Assembly: GCF_016805305.1 (NCBI RefSeq)
Contig: NZ_JAERQN010000002.1
Coordinates: forward strand, 558,001 to 622,000
Length of the DNA stretch: 64,000 nucleotides
Direction of reading: 5' to 3'
From: Falsiroseomonas ponticola
GTDB taxonomy: Bacteria > Pseudomonadota > Alphaproteobacteria > Acetobacterales > Acetobacteraceae
In this document: positions 26,282-34,595 of the stretch, piece after piece
Layout: every line of letters begins with the position of its first letter
How positions within the stretch are numbered: the stretch's first letter is position 1
Notes under the pieces: model-generated
What the model saw: only the letters and a program-made list of their open reading frames with translations
Database searches by the model: none
Told to the model about the DNA's origin: nothing
Program-made: the position numbers and the translations under genes

Positions 26282-27571
26282 TTACCGTCCCACCGCTTCC
26301 GCGCCGTTCAGCAGGATGGCCTGCAGCACCGCGGCCCCTTTCAGGAAATCCTCGAAGCCCATCGCTTCCCGCGGATTGTGGCTGCCATGCTCGTTGCGCA
26401 CGAAGACCATGGCGGAGGGCACGCCCGCATTGGCGAAGATCGCGGCATCATGCCCCGCGCCGCTCGCCAGCACCTCATGCGCCATGCCGCCCGAATCGCA
26501 CAAGCGTTTCGCCAGCGCCAGCAGCCGCCCATCCATCACCGCGGGCGGCGTGCGCACGGGCAGGCCGAGGTCGATGCGCACGCGCCGCTCCCGCGCGATC
26601 TCCAGCGCCTCGGCTTCCGCCAGCGCCTGGAAATCCTTCAGGGTTCGCTCGCTCTCGGAGCGGTATTCCAGCGTGAAGCGCACCTCCCCGGGCACGCGAG
26701 TCATCGCATGCTGCCTCGGATCCGTGGTCAGGATGCCGAAGGTCATCACCAGATCCTCGCCGCGTTCCAGCGCGTTGCGCCAGGTGGCGTCCAGCCGCAT
26801 GGCGAAATCCGCCGTCGCCAGCACCGCATCCCGCCGCAGCCAGCGCGGCACCGCGCCGGAATGCGCGGCCTCCCCGGTCGCGGTCGCATGCGGGTGGCGG
26901 TGGTTGCCGCGGATGCCGGAGACGAGGCCCACGGGCACGCCGCGCGCCACCATCACCGGCCCCTGCTCGATATGCAGCTCCACGAAGTGGGAGAGCGAGG
27001 CGGGATCGACCAGCCGCGTGCCCGCTGCCACCGCGGCCACATCCGCCCCCTCCCGCGCCATGGCCGCGCGCAGGGTGAGCGTCGGGTCCTGCAGGCAGGC
27101 CAGCTCCATCCAGCCGGGCTCGAAGATCCCGAACAGGGCGGAGGAGCCGAGATAGGGGCGGCCGTACCAGGCGCTCTCCTCCCCCCGCATCACGAACAGC
27201 ACCAGGCTGCGCGCCCGTGGCCCCGCCCGCTGCGCGCCGAGCAGCGCCAGCAGCCCCGCGATCACCCCAGCCGCGCCATCGAAATTGCCGCCCTGCGGCA
27301 CGCTGTCGAGGTGCGACCCGCAGGCCGCGGCGGGGAGCGACGGGTCCGTCCCCTCCAGCGTGACGACCAGGTTCGCCGCCGCATCCCAGGCGCAATGCAG
27401 CCCGGCGTCCCGCGCGATCGCCTCGATGCGCCGCATCGCCGCCGTCTCGCCGGCGCCGTAGGTCTCCCGCGTGATGCCGGTGCCGTCGAAATGCGCCTCG
27501 CGCAGCGCCTCGAACAGCCCGCGCGCCAGGGCAGCGAGGTCGGGGGCGATGGCGGGCAGGGGCGTCTCCAT
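26282..27571 (-). CDS. M20 family Zn hydrolase: allantoate amidohydrolase/N-carbamoyl-L-amino-acid hydrolase type
   Basis: 429 residues from METPLPAIAPDLA; an earlier in-frame ATG at 27658 would leave only 17 bp to the divergent gene. All di-metal ligands are visible: His87 (GSHLDS), Asp98 (GNFDGA), Glu132 of RGEES, His200 (FVELHIEQG) and His398 (HGSHNP). FVELHIEQGP is diagnostic of the AllC/HyuC/beta-ureidopropionase group. It would release ammonia and CO2 from an N-carbamoyl or ureido acid. First gene of a three-gene operon with the OPRT and ring-opening enzyme. Confidence 0.92.
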   Translation of the reverse strand: METPLPAIAPDLAALARGLFEALREAHFDGTGITRETYGAGETAAMRRIEAIARDAGLHCAWDAAANLVVTLEGTDPSLPAAACGSHLDSVPQGGNFDGAAGVIAGLLALLGAQRAGPRARSLVLFVMRGEESAWYGRPYLGSSALFGIFEPGWMELACLQDPTLTLRAAMAREGADVAAVAAGTRLVDPASLSHFVELHIEQGPVMVARGVPVGLVSGIRGNHRHPHATATGEAAHSGAVPRWLRRDAVLATADFAMRLDATWRNALERGEDLVMTFGILTTDPRQHAMTRVPGEVRFTLEYRSESERTLKDFQALAEAEALEIARERRVRIDLGLPVRTPPAVMDGRLLALAKRLCDSGGMAHEVLASGAGHDAAIFANAGVPSAMVFVRNEHGSHNPREAMGFEDFLKGAAVLQAILLNGAEAVGR

Positions 27572-27579
27572 CCGGGGAT

Positions 27580-27593
27580 GCTGGCGCGCCAGC
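27580..27593. promoter_or_regulatory. 14-bp perfect palindrome in divergent promoter region
   Basis: GCTGGCGCGCCAGC reads the same on both strands, 8 bp upstream of the carbamoylase start and within the 104-bp gap to the ornithine-cyclodeaminase-like gene. It may be an operator shared by both transcripts. No regulator is encoded nearby, and in DNA this GC-rich a chance palindrome is possible. Confidence 0.3.
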
Positions 27594-27675
27594 CCGATCT
27601 GGGCAAGAACGGGGGACCCCTTGGCGGTGGCGCCGGGGCGACCCACCATCACAGCCACACCGAACCGGGCGCTCC

Positions 27676-28710
27676 ATGGACAACGACGAGTTCCTCATCC
27701 TCCGCAGCGGCGAAGCCACGGGCCTGGTGACGCCGGCGGAAGCGCTGGACGCCATCGAGGATGCCTGGCGGGACTACGCCACTCATCGCCAGGTGCTGTC
27801 CAACCCGCCCGCGCTGGGGCTTCAGGGACAGGATGCGCGCTTCAAGGTGAAGGGCGCGGTGCTGCCCGGCGCGGGGCTCGCGGGCTTCCGCATGATCGCG
27901 GATGCGCAGGCCGGCGCGCAGGACTGGTTCTGGCTGGCCGATGCCGTCACCGGCCGGCCGCTGGCGATGATGGACGAATACGGGCTGCACTGCCTGCGCA
28001 CCGCGGCCACCGGCGCGCTGGCGGCCAGGATGCTCGCGCGCCCCGGCGCGACGCGCGCCGCGCTGATCGGCGCGGGCCGCATCGCCGCGCAGGTTCCCGC
28101 CTGCCTCGCCGCGGCGCTGCCGGGCCTCACGGATCTTCACGTCGCCGCACGGCGCGCGGAGGCGGTGGAGGAGTTCGTCGCCAAGGCGCCGAAGGACCTC
28201 TCCCTCGCGCTGCACGCCGCGCCCTCCATCGCGGAGGCGGTGCGCGATGCCGATATCGTCATCACCATCACCTCCGCCACCGAGACCTTTCTCGATGCCT
28301 CGATGGTCAAGCCGGGCGCCACGGTGATCGGCCTCGGCGATGTGGAGCTGAACGCGGATCTGCTCGGCTGGGCGAACCGCTTCGTGGTGGATGATCTCGT
28401 CTTCGCGCTGACCATCGGCAATGTCGGCGCCTGGATCGGCAGCAAGGCCCTGACGGCGGAGGCGGTGACCGCGCGGCTCGATGCCGATGTGGGGGAGATT
28501 GTCGGCGGCATGAAGCCGGGCCGTGTGACGGACAGCGACAATGTCCTCGCCATCATCCAGGGCATGGCGATCGGCGACCTGGCGCTGGCGGTGCTCGCCT
28601 GGCGCAAGGCGCGGCTGCGCCGGCTTGGCATCCGCGTCGGCCTGGGCGCCGCGCCCAACCCGCATCTCCGCGGCCCCACGCCACGCCGGAACCGCGCGCT
28701 GATCCGCTGA
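27676..28710 (+). CDS. ornithine cyclodeaminase/mu-crystallin family protein
   Basis: 344 residues. The N-terminal helix-strand MDNDEFLILRSGEATGLVTPAEALDAIEDAW, the dimerisation region with FKVKGAVLPG, and the Rossmann part AALIGAGRIAAQVPACLAAALPG followed by DIVITITSATETFLDASMVKPGATVIGLG are family hallmarks. Members include ornithine cyclodeaminase, alanine and opine-type dehydrogenases and imine reductases. It heads a plus-strand set with pyrK and pyrD, 71 bp upstream, divergent from the carbamoylase operon. The true substrate is uncertain. Confidence 0.87.
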   Translation: MDNDEFLILRSGEATGLVTPAEALDAIEDAWRDYATHRQVLSNPPALGLQGQDARFKVKGAVLPGAGLAGFRMIADAQAGAQDWFWLADAVTGRPLAMMDEYGLHCLRTAATGALAARMLARPGATRAALIGAGRIAAQVPACLAAALPGLTDLHVAARRAEAVEEFVAKAPKDLSLALHAAPSIAEAVRDADIVITITSATETFLDASMVKPGATVIGLGDVELNADLLGWANRFVVDDLVFALTIGNVGAWIGSKALTAEAVTARLDADVGEIVGGMKPGRVTDSDNVLAIIQGMAIGDLALAVLAWRKARLRRLGIRVGLGAAPNPHLRGPTPRRNRALIR

Positions 28711-28726
28711 GGGTCGCTCTCCCGGG

Positions 28727-28752
28727 TTGACTTCGCCGGGCCGCGCTAGAAC
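28727..28752 (+). promoter_or_regulatory. possible promoter upstream of pyrK
   Basis: TTGACT at 28727-28732 is followed after about 14-17 bases by TAGAAC/AACATC-like sequence at 28747-28755, 30-35 bp before the pyrK start. The -35 box is good, but the -10 assignment is weak. Confidence 0.3.
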
Positions 28753-28781
28753 ATCTGGGCCTTGAACCAGCAGGGCCCAGC

Positions 28782-29600
28782 ATGGACCTCGTCCCGGCCG
28801 CCTTTCCCGTGGCCGAACGCAATGCGGTGGTGATCGAGAGTGCCCCGGTGGGGCGCCGCTACCATCGCCTGCGCCTCGACGCGCCCGACCTCTCTGCCCT
28901 CAGCCGTCCCGGGCAATTCTTCCACCTGCTCTGCCGCGATGCCGGCGGCAGCGGGCCCTATCTGCGCCGGCCCATGAGCATCTGGCGCTGCGGGGCCGAG
29001 GAACCGCTCGGCTTCCTCTTCCATGTGAAGGGCAGGGGGACGGCGGCGCTGGCGGCGCTGCGGGCGGGGGACCGGCTTTCCGTCGTCGGCCCGCTCGGCC
29101 AGGGTTTCTCCCTGGATCCTTCCTGGCGCCGCATCCTGATCCTCGCGCGCGGCGTCGGCCTCGCCACGCTGGCGCCGCTGACGCAGGCGGCCGCGAGGCT
29201 CGGCATCGCGGTGGAGGCGGTGCTGTCCGCGCGCGACGCGCCGGACCTGATGGCGGAGGAATTCTCGGGCCACTCCGGCGCGCATGTCTTTCCCGTGCTC
29301 GATGCCGATGGCAGCAGCGATCCCCCGGCCGTGGAGGCGCTGCTGCGCGCGCGCTTCGAGGCCGCGCGGCCGGATGCCGTCTTCACCTGCGGATCGAATC
29401 GCCTGCTGCTGCTGCTGCAGCGCCTCGCCGCCGACTACGCCATCCCCGGCCAGGTCGCGCTGGAACAGCAGATGGGCTGCGGGCTCGGCATGTGCTTCTG
29501 CTGCGTGCGCCCGATCCGCGCGCCGGATGGCGGCACCGTCAACCTCCGCGTCTGCGCGGAAGGCCCGGTCTTCGACCTGCAGGCGGCACTGGGATGGTAG
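28782..29600 (+). CDS. pyrK: dihydroorotate dehydrogenase electron transfer subunit (PyrK)
   Basis: 272 residues. The FAD-binding barrel has GPYLRRPMSIW (the RxYS/T-like motif), then an NAD-binding part with ILARGVGLATLAPL. The C-terminal [2Fe-2S] domain has Cys233, Cys238, Cys241 and Cys258 (QMGCGLGMCFCC and RVCAEGPVF), as in PyrK. It passes electrons from PyrD-bound FMN to NAD+. It overlaps pyrD by 7 bp. Proteobacteria usually rely on the quinone-linked class 2 PyrD, so a class 1B pair here is notable. Confidence 0.92.
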   Translation: MDLVPAAFPVAERNAVVIESAPVGRRYHRLRLDAPDLSALSRPGQFFHLLCRDAGGSGPYLRRPMSIWRCGAEEPLGFLFHVKGRGTAALAALRAGDRLSVVGPLGQGFSLDPSWRRILILARGVGLATLAPLTQAAARLGIAVEAVLSARDAPDLMAEEFSGHSGAHVFPVLDADGSSDPPAVEALLRARFEAARPDAVFTCGSNRLLLLLQRLAADYAIPGQVALEQQMGCGLGMCFCCVRPIRAPDGGTVNLRVCAEGPVFDLQAALGW

Positions 29601-30520
29601 ACCTGACCACGCGCATCGGCGCGATCACGCTGGCCAACCCCGTCATGCCGGCCTCGGGCACCTTCGGCCCCGAGCTCGCGCAGGTCTTCGACCTGGATGC
29701 GCTGGGCGCGCTGGTCACGAAATCCGTCACGCCGGAACCGCGCGCGGGCAACGCGCTGCCGCGTCTCTGCGAGACGGAGGCCGGAATCCTCAATTCCATC
29801 GGCATCCCGGGGAAGGGGCTCGACCACTTCATCGCGAACGCCATTCCCGAATGGCGCCGCTTCCGACCGCCGCTCATCGTCTCCCTCTCCGCCGGCACGA
29901 ATGCCGCCTTCGCCGAGGCCGCTTCGCGCCTGGCCGCGACCCCCGGCATCGCCGCGATCGAGGCCAATATCTCCTGCCCCAATCTGGAGGAGGATGGCCG
30001 CGCCTTCGCGATGTTCCCGGAAAGCGCGGCCGCCGCGATCGCCGCCATGCGCGCGCGCTGCGCCCTGCCGATCTGGGCCAAGCTCTCGCCCAATACCGGC
30101 GACATCGCCGCCGTCGCCCGCGCGGTGGAGGACGCCGGCGCGGATGCGGTGGTCGTGGCCAACACCATCCTCGGCCTTGCTATCGATATCGAGACGGCAC
30201 GGCCACGGCTCGGCGCCGGCATGGGCGGTTTCTCCGGCCCCGCCTTCAAGCCCATCGCGCTGCGCCTGGTGTGGCAATGCGCGCAGGCCGTGCGCATCCC
30301 CGTCATCGGCGTCGGCGGCATCGCGACAGCGGAGGACGCCGTCGAATTCATGATGGCCGGCGCCACCGCGGTGCAGGTCGGCACGGCCAGCTTCATCAGC
30401 CCGACGGCCATGGTGCAGGTGATCGACGGGCTCAGGGGCTTTTGCACCCGCCGTGGTTTCACGCGCAGCGCTGACCTCACGGGGCTGGCGTTGCCGGGCC
30501 GGCAGCTCGCTGCCGAATAG
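29594..30520 (+). CDS. pyrD: dihydroorotate dehydrogenase, class 1B catalytic subunit
   Basis: 308 residues from MVDLTTRIGAITLANPVMPA; this ATG lies inside the end of pyrK. FMN site blocks: SGTFGP, VTKSVTPEPRAGN with Lys43, NSIGIPGKG, and catalytic Cys128 in EANISCPN, which is Cys in class 1 enzymes (Ser in class 2). VIGVGGIATAEDAVEFMMAGATAVQVGTA binds the FMN phosphate. No N-terminal membrane helix is present, consistent with a soluble NAD-linked PyrDK complex. With catabolic neighbours it may run on orotate/dihydroorotate or a related ring. Confidence 0.9.
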   Translation: MVDLTTRIGAITLANPVMPASGTFGPELAQVFDLDALGALVTKSVTPEPRAGNALPRLCETEAGILNSIGIPGKGLDHFIANAIPEWRRFRPPLIVSLSAGTNAAFAEAASRLAATPGIAAIEANISCPNLEEDGRAFAMFPESAAAAIAAMRARCALPIWAKLSPNTGDIAAVARAVEDAGADAVVVANTILGLAIDIETARPRLGAGMGGFSGPAFKPIALRLVWQCAQAVRIPVIGVGGIATAEDAVEFMMAGATAVQVGTASFISPTAMVQVIDGLRGFCTRRGFTRSADLTGLALPGRQLAAE

Positions 30521-30527
30521 GCACGGG

Positions 30528-30557
30528 TTGACAGGGCAGGGCGGCTGCCCCTGATAG
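30528..30557 (+). promoter_or_regulatory. candidate promoter with dyad in the spacer, upstream of Rieske operon
   Basis: A consensus -35 box TTGACA (30528-30533) is followed 18 bases later by TGATAG (30552-30557), a weak -10 match. The spacer contains GGGCAG (30534-30539) and CTGCCC (30545-30550), a dyad a regulator could use. It is 28 bp before the oxygenase start codon. Confidence 0.4.
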
Positions 30558-30584
30558 TGCTTAGTCCTCGAAGGAATAAGCACC

Positions 30585-31871
30585 ATGCTGCGCCAGGAGC
30601 AGAACGAGCTCGTCACCCGCACCGGCCCCGGCACGCCCATGGGCAAGCTCTTCCGCTCCTACTGGATTCCCGCGCTGCTGGCGGAGGAATTGCCGGAGGA
30701 TGGCTGCCCGCCCGTGCGCATCAAGCTGCTGTCGGAGCGCCTGCTGGCGGTGCGTGACAGCGAGGGCCGCTACGGGCTGATCGACGAATTCTGCGCCCAT
30801 CGCGGCGTCTCGCTCTGGTTCGGCCGCAACGAGGAAGGCGGCATCCGCTGCCCCTATCATGGCTGGAAATACGACGTGACCGGGCAATGCGTGGAGGTGC
30901 CCAGCGAGCCCGCCGAGAACGGCTTCTGCAGCAAGATCAAGCTGACCGGCTACAAACTGACGAAAATCGGCGACATCCTCTGGGCCTATATGGGGCCGGC
31001 GGAGAGCGAGCCGCCGCTGCCGGAATGGGAATTCGCGCGTGTTGCCCCTGCCCAGACCTTCACCAGCAAGCGCCTGCAGGAATGCAACTGGCTGCAGGCG
31101 ATGGAAGGCGGGATCGACTCCTCCCACGTCTCCTGGCTGCATCGCGGCGCGCTCAACTCCGACCCGCTCTTCAAGGGCGCCAAGGGCAACCAGTACAACC
31201 TCCGCGACGCGAAGCCGGTCTTCGAGGTGGTGGAGGCGCCGGGCGGCCTCTACATCGGCGCGCGCCGCAATGCGGAGGATGGAAAATACTACTGGCGCAT
31301 CACGCCCTGGGTGATGCCGAGCTTCACCATGGTGCCGCCGCGCGGCGACCACCCCGTGCATGGCCATTTCTGGATCCCGATCGACGACGAGAATTGCTGG
31401 GCCTGGTCCTTCGACTACCACCCGACCCGCGCGCTGACGGCGCATGAGCGCCAGGCGATGATCGATGGCCACGGGATCCATGTGACCTATGTCCCCGGCA
31501 CCTATCGCCCCGCCGCCAACAAGGACAATGACTACCTGATGGACCGCGCCGCGCAGAAGCGGGGCGATACCTATTCGGGCGTCGCCGGCATCGCCATGCA
31601 GGATGCGTCGCTGCAGGAAAGCATGGGCCCCATCGTGGACCGCACGAAGGAGAACCTCGTCTCCACCGACAACGGCATCATCATGGCCCGCCACCGGCTG
31701 ATGCGCGCCGCGAAGGCGCTGGCCGAGAAGGGCGTGCTGCCGCCCGGCCGCGACGTGGCCCACCAGCGCGTCCGCTCCGCCGCCGTCATCCTCCCGCCCG
31801 ACCAGGCCTTCAAGGACGCAGCCGCCGAGGACCTGAAGGTGCGCGAGGGCGTGAAGCAGTCCTCCGTCTGA
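30585..31871 (+). CDS. Rieske non-heme iron oxygenase, alpha subunit (phthalate 4,5-dioxygenase-like)
   Basis: 428 residues. Rieske [2Fe-2S] ligands are Cys70 and His72 (CAHRG), Cys89 and His92 (CPYHGWKYD). The mononuclear iron site has Asp178, His181 and His186 in EGGIDSSHVSWLHRG. The single long alpha chain and the C-terminal SMGPIVDRTKENLVSTDNGIIMAR block match phthalate 4,5-dioxygenase/vanillate demethylase-type oxygenases. It would hydroxylate or O-demethylate an aromatic acid, fed by the reductase and ferredoxin encoded downstream. Its stop overlaps the next start (TGATG). Confidence 0.92.
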   Translation: MLRQEQNELVTRTGPGTPMGKLFRSYWIPALLAEELPEDGCPPVRIKLLSERLLAVRDSEGRYGLIDEFCAHRGVSLWFGRNEEGGIRCPYHGWKYDVTGQCVEVPSEPAENGFCSKIKLTGYKLTKIGDILWAYMGPAESEPPLPEWEFARVAPAQTFTSKRLQECNWLQAMEGGIDSSHVSWLHRGALNSDPLFKGAKGNQYNLRDAKPVFEVVEAPGGLYIGARRNAEDGKYYWRITPWVMPSFTMVPPRGDHPVHGHFWIPIDDENCWAWSFDYHPTRALTAHERQAMIDGHGIHVTYVPGTYRPAANKDNDYLMDRAAQKRGDTYSGVAGIAMQDASLQESMGPIVDRTKENLVSTDNGIIMARHRLMRAAKALAEKGVLPPGRDVAHQRVRSAAVILPPDQAFKDAAAEDLKVREGVKQSSV

Positions 31872-32347
31872 TGGAATCGCAATCGGCCCGCGCGACGACG
31901 GCGGCGGAATCCCGCTTCCGGATCGCCAACCCCAACTCCCTGCCGCGCACGACGGCGATCGTCCCGCTCGACTCCGCCGCGGCGGCGACGCTGGCGGAGC
32001 TGCGCGACGGCCCCTGGCAGCGCGCCATCTTCGTGGACATCGACCAGGGCGGCGACTGGATCGCCGAACTGCCCACCCGCACCCGCGCGCTGGTCGCGGC
32101 GATCACGGAAGCGAACCTCGTCCTGCTGGTCGCCACCGCCGGCGCCGATGCCCGCGCCGCCGCCGTGGTGGCGGAGGCCGCGCAAGCCCATGGCCGCATG
32201 ATCGCCGCCGTGGTGCTGGACAGCGGCGATGCCGATCCCGCCGCGCTGGAACGCAGCCTCGCCGCGCTGCGGCCCCATGCCGGCATGCTCGTGCTGGCCG
32301 ATGGCACGGACTATGTCAGCGCGATGCTGGAGGCGCTGCGCGCGTGA
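31871..32347 (+). CDS. small protein of unknown function in the oxygenase operon
   Basis: 158 residues, soluble, no signal peptide. I do not recognise it firmly. The middle, VLLVATAGADARAAAVVAEAAQ followed by a strand and a helix-rich end (AGMLVLADGTDYVSAML), has the strand-helix rhythm of the FtsZ GTPase core after its T4 loop, but the GGGTGTG tubulin signature is absent. It overlaps both neighbours (TGATG before, GTGA after), so it is strictly co-translated with oxygenase and reductase and likely serves them. Codon use resembles its neighbours. Confidence 0.65.
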   Translation: MESQSARATTAAESRFRIANPNSLPRTTAIVPLDSAAAATLAELRDGPWQRAIFVDIDQGGDWIAELPTRTRALVAAITEANLVLLVATAGADARAAAVVAEAAQAHGRMIAAVVLDSGDADPAALERSLAALRPHAGMLVLADGTDYVSAMLEALRA

Positions 32348-33555
32348 CCCGCCACATCGTCATCATCGGCGGCGGCCAGGCCGGCGGCCGCTTCGCGGAA
32401 GCGCTGCGCCGCGGCGGCAGCGACGCGCGCATCACGCTGCTGGCCGAGGAACCCCACGCCCCCTATGAACGCCCGCCGCTGTCGAAGGATGTGCTGGCCG
32501 GCAAGGCGGCGCCCGACAGCACCCGCATCGCCGTCGATTGGACGGCGCTCGGCATCGATATCCTCGAAGGCGTGCGTGCCGAAGCCATCGACCGGGCCGC
32601 GAAGCGCGTGCAGCCCGCCGGCGGCGCCGCGCCCATCCCCTACGACACACTCGTGCTGGCAACGGGTGCGCGCCCGCGCCGCCTGGCCGCGCTGACGGAC
32701 CCGGACCTGCCCGTCTTCGCGCTGCGCAGCCTGGCCGATGCCGCCGCGCTGCAAGCCATCCTCACCCCCGGCCGGCGCATCCTGCTGGTCGGCGGCGGCG
32801 TCATCGGGCTGGAGGTCGCGGCGACGGCCGCCAGCCTCGGCGCCCATCCCGTCGTGGTCGAACTCGCCCCTCGCCTCATGCCCCGCGGCTGCCCGCCCGC
32901 CATGGCGGACCGCCTGCTGGCCCTGCACCGCGCCCGCGGCGTGGAGGTGCATCTCGGCACCGGCGTCATCGCCGTGGACTGGTCCGGCGCCGGTATCCTG
33001 GCCACGCTGGGCAATGGGGAGCGCATCGAGGCCGATGGCAGCGTGCTCGGCATCGGCGCCGCGCCGGATGAGGGCCTGGCCGCCGCCGCGGGGCTCCGCA
33101 CCCAGGACGGCATCCTGGTCGATGGCCATGCGCGCAGCCTGGATGACCCGGACGTGCTCGCCATCGGCGACGTCGCGCGCCACCCCCTGCCGCGCTTCGG
33201 CGTGACGCTGCGCCAGGAAAGCTGGCGCCATGCGGAGGCGCAGGCCCGCCACGCCGCCGCCGCGCTGCTCGACCCCGCGCTGCCCGATTACGACGATGTC
33301 CCCGGCTTCTGGTCCGACCAGCACGGCACGCGCCTGCTGGTGGAAGGCCTGCCGGGCGAAGGCGAGGAAATCCTGCGCGCCGGCGCCACGGAATCCAGCT
33401 GGCACCTCGCCCCCGATGGCCGCCTGGTCGGCGCCGCGACGATCGGCGACAGCAAGGCCATGGCCGTCGCCCGCCGCCTCATTGCCGCCGGCGCGCGGCC
33501 CGATCCCGCGCGCCTGGCGGACCCCGCCACCGATCTTCGCGCCCTGCTACGCTGA
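32344..33555 (+). CDS. FAD-dependent ferredoxin reductase (BphA4/Rieske-oxygenase reductase type)
   Basis: 403 residues, GTG start overlapping the previous stop. FAD loop IIGGGQAGGRFAEAL (7-21), YERPPLSKDVL (41-51), conserved in oxygenase-coupled reductases, ATGARPR (107-112), a second nucleotide loop LLVGGGVIGLEVA (147-159) for NAD(P)H, and IGDVARHPL binding the flavin. The C-terminal dimerisation domain contains VPGFWSDQHGTRLLVEG. It should pass electrons from NADH to the Rieske ferredoxin at 34596. Confidence 0.92.
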   Translation: MTRHIVIIGGGQAGGRFAEALRRGGSDARITLLAEEPHAPYERPPLSKDVLAGKAAPDSTRIAVDWTALGIDILEGVRAEAIDRAAKRVQPAGGAAPIPYDTLVLATGARPRRLAALTDPDLPVFALRSLADAAALQAILTPGRRILLVGGGVIGLEVAATAASLGAHPVVVELAPRLMPRGCPPAMADRLLALHRARGVEVHLGTGVIAVDWSGAGILATLGNGERIEADGSVLGIGAAPDEGLAAAAGLRTQDGILVDGHARSLDDPDVLAIGDVARHPLPRFGVTLRQESWRHAEAQARHAAAALLDPALPDYDDVPGFWSDQHGTRLLVEGLPGEGEEILRAGATESSWHLAPDGRLVGAATIGDSKAMAVARRLIAAGARPDPARLADPATDLRALLR

Positions 33556-33610
33556 ACACGGCCAGACCGCGCCCCATGCAGGGCGCGGCGGCCCCGAGGA
33601 GAAACGTTCC

Positions 33611-34582
33611 ATGACGCTGCTGCGCCGCCGCGCCCTGCTCGCCACGCCGCTTGCCGCCGCCGCCATCCCGGCGCGGGCGCAGGATGCCTGGCCCAACCGC
33701 CCCATCCGCATCATCGCCCCCTTCGCGCCGGGCGGCAGCGCGGACACGCTCGGCCGGCTGGTGGCGCAGGAACTGCAGACCGCGCTCGGCCAGCCCGTGG
33801 TGGTGGAAAACCGCCCCGGCGCCGGCGGCGTGCTGGGCTCGCTGGCCGTCGCGCGCAGCGCGCCGGATGGCACCACCTTCGTCATCTCCGGCATCGCCAG
33901 CCATGTCGTGGCGCCGGCCATCAACAGCGCGGCCGGCTTCGACCCGGTGCGGGACTTTTCTCACATCGCCTTCCTCGGCGGCCCCCCCACCGTCTTCGTC
34001 GTCAACAACAGCGTGCCCGCCCGCACGCTGGCGGAATTCGTGGCGCTCGCCCGTGGCGGCCAGCGCTTCGCCTTCGGCTCGCCGGGTGCGGGCACGCATG
34101 GCCACCTCTTCGGCATCGCCTTCATGAACGCGGCGGGGTTCGAGATGGACCACATCCCCTATCGCGGCGCCGGCGCCGCCATGGGCGACATCATCGGCGG
34201 CAGCGTGCCCGCGGGCTCCATCACCCTCTCCTCCGCCGCCGGCGCCATCCGGGGCGGCCAGGTGCGCGCCCTCGCGCTCACCACCCCGACCCGCCCGCGG
34301 ACCTTCCCGGACCTGCCGACCTTCAGCGAGCAGGGCTTCCCCCAGCTATCGGCCATGACCTGGTTCGGCCTGTCCGGCCCCGCCGGCCTGCCCGCGCCGA
34401 TCGTGGAACGCCTCAATCGCGAAACCGTCCGCGCCATGGCGCTGCCGCGCATCCGCGAAAGGCTGGAAGCCGATGCGACGGAGGCCGTATCCATGACCGC
34501 GGCGGAATACACCCGCTTCATCGAAACCGAGACCGCGCGCTGGGCCCCCATCGCCCGCGCCGCCGGTGTCCGCGCCGAATAG
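33611..34582 (+). CDS. Bug/TctC family periplasmic binding protein (TphC-like context)
   Basis: 323 residues. AGGAGAAACG precedes the ATG; signal peptide MTLLRRRALLATPLAAAAIPARAQ. WPNRPIRIIAPFAPGGSADTLGRLVA, VVVENRPGAGGVLGSLAVAR and IPYRGAGAAMGDIIGGSVPAG are family features. It lies inside the Rieske oxygenase operon, the position TphC takes in terephthalate operons, and may capture the aromatic acid substrate. The specificity is not readable. Confidence 0.92.
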   Translation: MTLLRRRALLATPLAAAAIPARAQDAWPNRPIRIIAPFAPGGSADTLGRLVAQELQTALGQPVVVENRPGAGGVLGSLAVARSAPDGTTFVISGIASHVVAPAINSAAGFDPVRDFSHIAFLGGPPTVFVVNNSVPARTLAEFVALARGGQRFAFGSPGAGTHGHLFGIAFMNAAGFEMDHIPYRGAGAAMGDIIGGSVPAGSITLSSAAGAIRGGQVRALALTTPTRPRTFPDLPTFSEQGFPQLSAMTWFGLSGPAGLPAPIVERLNRETVRAMALPRIRERLEADATEAVSMTAAEYTRFIETETARWAPIARAAGVRAE

Positions 34583-34595
34583 GAAAGCCCTGCCC

